A DNA stretch of 8,887 nucleotides from Candidatus Woesearchaeota archaeon (GTDB lineage Archaea; Nanobdellota; Nanobdellia; Woesearchaeales; GW2011-AR9): NCBI GenBank assembly GCA_016179995.1, contig JACPCC010000020.1, positions 1 through 8,887 of the forward strand, written 5' to 3'. Under the pieces are notes generated by a model. The model did not search any database and had not been told where the DNA came from. It worked only from the letters and a program-made list of their open reading frames with translations. Of this stretch, positions 6,306-8,887 are shown piece after piece (position 1 is the first letter of the stretch; the number at the start of each line of letters is the position of its first letter). The position numbers and the translations under genes are program-made.

Positions 6306-6906
6306 TTTTTACGGTCTGATTAGTCTCGTTTATCGTTTGACTTGGATTATCTTTTTGATAGTCTTCTGAATCAAGTCTACTTTTCTGAAACAACAGAATA
6401 ATCCCAATTATCACAAACAATAAACTAAATCCTGTAAAGAGTAAATTGCCTAATCTAAAAGGATCTGCACCTTCTTTAAGTAAAGAGGTATAAGGTTCTT
6501 CTGGGTTTACCAAAACTTCTACTTTTGAGCCAACAGGATTATGGTCAACCATTTTTTTTTTTTTACTAATACTTGAAGATGACTCTTCACAACAATGTCC
6601 AAGATATTCTTTCTCGCCAAATATATAGCGATATTCTAAATCAGGACCATATGTTGGTTTGTTCGATCCACTTCCACTGCCAGTTGTTCGATAGACTTCA
6701 GAAATAGTTATCTCGCCTTCTATTTGCAACCAGTTTTTTTGAGCGTTATAATCTTTAGCGATTAGGTAGGTGCCTATGATTAAAAAAATTATACTCATCA
6801 CAAGAAATATACTCAGACCAACTTTTCTAGGCAACCTAATCGATGTACTTCTTGATGCATTTCTACGATAAGGTGGTTGGCGGCGATTGAAGTTGATTGA
6901 AATCAT
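6286..6906 (-). CDS. DUF3592-like two-pass membrane protein
   Basis: The 206-residue protein has a basic N-terminus (1-28), a first membrane helix (about 30-50), an extracytoplasmic beta domain and a second helix (about 154-173), then a polar tail. The middle shows the DUF3592 pattern: W59-x4-G64, a Gly/Ser loop, Y86-x-P-x-L-x-Y-x-Y (to Y94), G97 and Y101, then PVGSKVEVLVNPEEP (124-138), equivalent to the family's G-x-x-V-x-V-x-Y-x-P-x-x-P signature, followed by TSLLKEG. The function of DUF3592 is not known. Two neighbouring Cys (105, 106) and a KKKK stretch (115-118) coded by a 13-A run interrupt the domain. The gene overlaps the next one by 20 bp. Family assignment is by pattern memory, without a profile search. 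Confidence 0.85.
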   Translation of the reverse strand: MISINFNRRQPPYRRNASRSTSIRLPRKVGLSIFLVMSIIFLIIGTYLIAKDYNAQKNWLQIEGEITISEVYRTTGSGSGSNKPTYGPDLEYRYIFGEKEYLGHCCEESSSSISKKKKMVDHNPVGSKVEVLVNPEEPYTSLLKEGADPFRLGNLLFTGFSLLFVIIGIILLFQKSRLDSEDYQKDNPSQTINETNQTVKNDKIKN

Positions 6907-6933
6907 TTTTAATTTGTAAAAATTTCTGGACTA

Positions 6934-6945
6934 TTTTATATTTTA
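6934..6945 (-). promoter_or_regulatory. Possible TATA box for the DUF3592/zinc-ribbon pair
   Basis: The minus strand reads TAAAATATAAAA, centred about 33 nt before the ATG at 6906, which would give a leader of only several bases. It lies in the 78-bp gap after the PAC2 gene. The gap is so AT-rich that the match is weak evidence; readthrough from the PAC2 gene is the alternative. Confidence 0.35.
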
Positions 6946-6984
6946 ATAATATTTTTCTTTGATCTTATTTTTCTTTATTTAATA

Positions 6985-7812
6985 TTACCCAATATATCCT
7001 GCTTCTTTGCCCAAAGCTTTGGCTCCGGCAGTGGCGCCTTTGTGATGGTCAGTAAGTAAAGCTTTGGTTCTTTGAATTAATTCTTTTTCTACTTCACCTA
7101 TCTCTCTGCTCATTTTCTTTAAATTGATACCAAAATGATATTTATCTTCCAATACGCGTAAAACTTCTTTTCCACCTTTTATTCCAAGATATAATGGATG
7201 GGCGAAAGTTTCGGCTAGTAGAGCAACTCCTTTCATTCCTCGCATTTTTCCAAGTCCAAGAAGTATTCCTGAAATGCCCACAATAGGACCAACGATTCCA
7301 TAAATATCTGCTTCAACTAAAAGTTTAGTAGTGGCATATTCTTTTAATAATTTTGAATCATTACTAGTACAGTAAACTCTGGGTTTTTCTGGAACAGTCT
7401 GCAAACCGATTCCACCGGTAGTGATTATTTCTGTGCAATTATATTCTTTAGCTATTTTGATGATTTCCTCGCAGAAAGTATAGCAGCTTTCTTCGTCTAT
7501 GGGTTGGATATCGCCAGCTAAAAGAAGCAGGTCGCGCTTATTGTTGGTCTTTGCGCTATTGCTGCTATTGGCAAATTTTTTGTAATAAATTTCCAGTTTT
7601 GGCATGTCTATTAAGTTATTTTCTCCGACAAAGACAGTGTGAGGGAATTTATGCGAGAAAAAAGTGCAAAGCTTTTTGGCTTTTAGTTCTTCAATTAGGA
7701 AGTCTACGGCCACTTTTCCGACGTTGCCGATACCAGGAAGACCTTCGATTAGCAGGGGCTTATTTAATTGTACTTTTTCATTAGTTTCTTTAATTATTTC
7801 CCAGTGGGCCAT
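6985..7812 (-). CDS. PAC2-family protein (archaeal proteasome-assembly-chaperone-like)
   Basis: The 275-residue length and motif order fit the archaeal PAC2 group (COG2047, which includes PbaA/PbaB). An N-terminal strand and loop L20-L-I-E-G-L-P-G-I-G-N-V-G32 is followed by the helix VAVDFLIEEL. A strand DLLLLAGDIQP (94-104) and TEIITTGGIGL (127-137) follow, then the glycine-rich GPIVGISGILLGLG (175-188) and ALLAETFAHP (197-206). The C-terminal third is helical. PAC2 proteins assist 20S proteasome assembly or bind its alpha ring; in many archaea their partners are unknown. Proteasome binders end in HbYX with Tyr second from last. Here the protein ends AGYIG, with Tyr third from last, so classical docking is not obvious. 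There is no export signal, so it is cytosolic. A TATA box 26 nt upstream gives it its own promoter. Residues 81-92 (Asn/Ser/Lys-rich) look like a disordered insertion. Confidence 0.92.
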   Translation of the reverse strand: MAHWEIIKETNEKVQLNKPLLIEGLPGIGNVGKVAVDFLIEELKAKKLCTFFSHKFPHTVFVGENNLIDMPKLEIYYKKFANSSNSAKTNNKRDLLLLAGDIQPIDEESCYTFCEEIIKIAKEYNCTEIITTGGIGLQTVPEKPRVYCTSNDSKLLKEYATTKLLVEADIYGIVGPIVGISGILLGLGKMRGMKGVALLAETFAHPLYLGIKGGKEVLRVLEDKYHFGINLKKMSREIGEVEKELIQRTKALLTDHHKGATAGAKALGKEAGYIG

Positions 7813-7833
7813 GATTTTGGAAAAGCAATACTA

Positions 7834-7843
7834 ATTTATATGT
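7834..7843 (-). promoter_or_regulatory. Putative TATA box for the PAC2-family gene, leaderless spacing
   Basis: The minus strand reads ACATATAAAT in the 72-bp gap after the upstream surface-protein gene. Its centre is about 26 nt from the ATG at 7812, again placing the predicted transcript start at the start codon. No Shine-Dalgarno motif precedes the ATG (sequence ttccaaaatc). Confidence 0.55.
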
Positions 7844-7884
7844 TATTATTCAATCATATTTTTTACTGCATTATTCTTTCTTCA

Positions 7885-8887
7885 TCATACTTTCTTCATG
7901 ATATTCTCTTCATTGTATTCTTTTAATTTAGAAATTATATTAATCCCTTTATCTTTTCTTGCAGGACTACCATTTCTTAGCACTTTTGCTTGTTGTTCTT
8001 CTCTTTGTTTTAGCAGTTGTATCTCTTCTTTTATTTTTTGGGCATTTTGCAGCAAGACTTGTTTCATTAATTGTTTTTGTTGTTCTAGTCTGGCTTTTTT
8101 TCTAGCTTCATTTTCACTTTCTAATCTGTTTCTAAACTGTCTCATTTTTTCGTATATTTTGTTTTTGATTCTCTCAGTTTTTTTCTGTAATAATTTTGTT
8201 TTGAATTTTTTTAGATCTTTAGAGGAAAATCTTGTGTCAGATACGGGTAGCTTTTCTATCCACTGACCTTTAGTTTCATCGATAATTCCTGGTTTGTTAT
8301 GCAGAGTGTTTAAAGAATACATCTTGAGCAGTAATTCTTCTTTTCTCTTTTTTAATTTTCTTTTGATAATTACTTTTCTTACTTTGATTGGTGCTACTAG
8401 GAGTACGCTTAATAAGATTAAGAGAGCTAGTCCTGCATAGTACTGTTTAGAACTGCTGGAAAACAGGCGGTTGAAAAATGCTTGTCCAGTCAATGCTGCT
8501 TTTTCTTTGAGTTGTTCTAGGGCTTCATCTATTTTTTGAGCGGTTTCTTTTTGTTCCGAGGTATCGACTGGTTCTGTATTCTTTTCTTCCTCAACGGTTT
8601 GGCAAGTGCCTTCGACACAAACTTCATTTTCCGTGCAATCGCATACTTTCTCTTCAGCAGGTGTTGGTGATTGACATTGTCCATTGCTCAATACTTGGCC
8701 GGATGGACAGCCGCCGCCGCCACCGCCACTGCTTGCTCCTCCGGAAGAACTACTGCTTGAAGAAGAACTAGGGGTTGCAGTATCGATAGTAATATTCCTA
8801 GTTTCTGTTTCTGCTCTGTTTCCAGAGGTATCATTGCCTGAAGCGTTTAACAAATATCTTCCATCGTTTAATGCGGTGTAATTGTTA
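7885..8887 (-). CDS. C-terminal part of an Ig-repeat surface protein with one membrane helix and a cytoplasmic coiled coil (5' end outside window)
   Basis: The frame is open to the window edge. The TTG at 8853 is an internal Leu codon, not a start: the residues before it, NNYTALNDGRYLL, run into NASGNDTSGN and ETRNITIDTATP, the usual end of an Ig-like repeat in DPANN surface proteins. After this come a Ser run and a Gly run (8708-8770), a small Cys module with CPSGQ, then CDCTENEVCVEGTC (six Cys, EGF- or knottin-like), an acidic linker, ALTGQAFF, and one membrane helix (AGLALLILLSVLLVAPI, 8385-8437). A strongly basic stop-transfer segment follows. The last 165 or so residues are cytoplasmic, Lys/Glu/Gln-rich and predicted coiled coil (about 7940-8230). 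The topology is outside N-terminus, inside C-terminus. Its ligand is unknown; adhesion or cell-cell contact is a guess. It is separated from the PAC2 gene by 72 bp. Confidence 0.88.
   Translation of the reverse strand, partial: NNYTALNDGRYLLNASGNDTSGNRAETETRNITIDTATPSSSSSSSSSGGASSGGGGGGCPSGQVLSNGQCQSPTPAEEKVCDCTENEVCVEGTCQTVEEEKNTEPVDTSEQKETAQKIDEALEQLKEKAALTGQAFFNRLFSSSSKQYYAGLALLILLSVLLVAPIKVRKVIIKRKLKKRKEELLLKMYSLNTLHNKPGIIDETKGQWIEKLPVSDTRFSSKDLKKFKTKLLQKKTERIKNKIYEKMRQFRNRLESENEARKKARLEQQKQLMKQVLLQNAQKIKEEIQLLKQREEQQAKVLRNGSPARKDKGINIISKLKEYNEENIMKKV

Noticed and set aside
7898..8266. Plus-strand 122-codon ORF rich in Phe, Ser, Leu and Cys
   Set aside because: It is the complement of the Lys/Glu-rich coiled-coil tail; such tails always produce Phe/Leu/Ser shadows. 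The minus-strand frame has coherent domain structure.
8851..8853. TTG at 8853 as the start of the coiled-coil surface protein
   Set aside because: The frame continues to the window edge with sequence typical of an Ig-like repeat, so the gene starts outside the window.

Overview
The window looks like a piece of a DPANN-type archaeal genome, most like Woesearchaeota or Pacearchaeota, with a bacterial-looking scrap at its left edge. The archaeal reading rests on four things: a PAC2-family proteasome-chaperone-like gene, an archaeal class III (pilin-type) signal peptide, TATA boxes 25-27 nt upstream of three start codons (leaderless transcripts), and surface proteins made of FN3/Ig-like domains. 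All protein genes lie on the minus strand, so transcription runs right to left. The lineage call is by family resemblance only; no search was run.

Right to left: positions 8887-7885 hold the C-terminal end of a large Ig-repeat surface protein (stalk, small Cys-rich module, one membrane segment, long basic coiled-coil tail). Next is a PAC2-family gene (7812-6985) with its own TATA box. A two-gene unit follows: a DUF3592 membrane protein (6906-6286) whose end overlaps the start of a 99-residue zinc-ribbon protein (6305-6006). A 156-bp intergenic region carries a five-unit 12-bp tandem repeat and a strong TATA box. It leads into a 719-residue protein with a pilin-type signal peptide (5849-3690). 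After a further 95-bp gap with a TATA box comes a very long secreted FN3/Ig/Cys-rich protein starting at 3594.

That last gene does not appear as a closed ORF because its frame has no stop between 3594 and base 1 (1198 codons). Only about the first 1141 codons look like one protein. The frame then runs into about 31 codons resembling the P-loop-to-SPTF core of TsaE, a bacterial tRNA-modification ATPase. It continues through a 16-bp hairpin and finally antisense through a tRNA-His gene on the plus strand. The simplest explanation is a chimeric join, by assembly or recombination, at a short shared stretch encoding KTIFTQ. The left ~190 bases should not be taken as the true 3' end of the secreted protein.

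Functionally, the two long neighbouring genes (pilin-signal protein and FN3/Ig protein) look like partners in an uncharacterised cell-surface assembly. Both carry unusual Asn/Ser-rich, repeat-derived extensions in front of their export signals. The roles of the DUF3592, zinc-ribbon and PAC2 genes between the surface genes cannot be settled from sequence alone.
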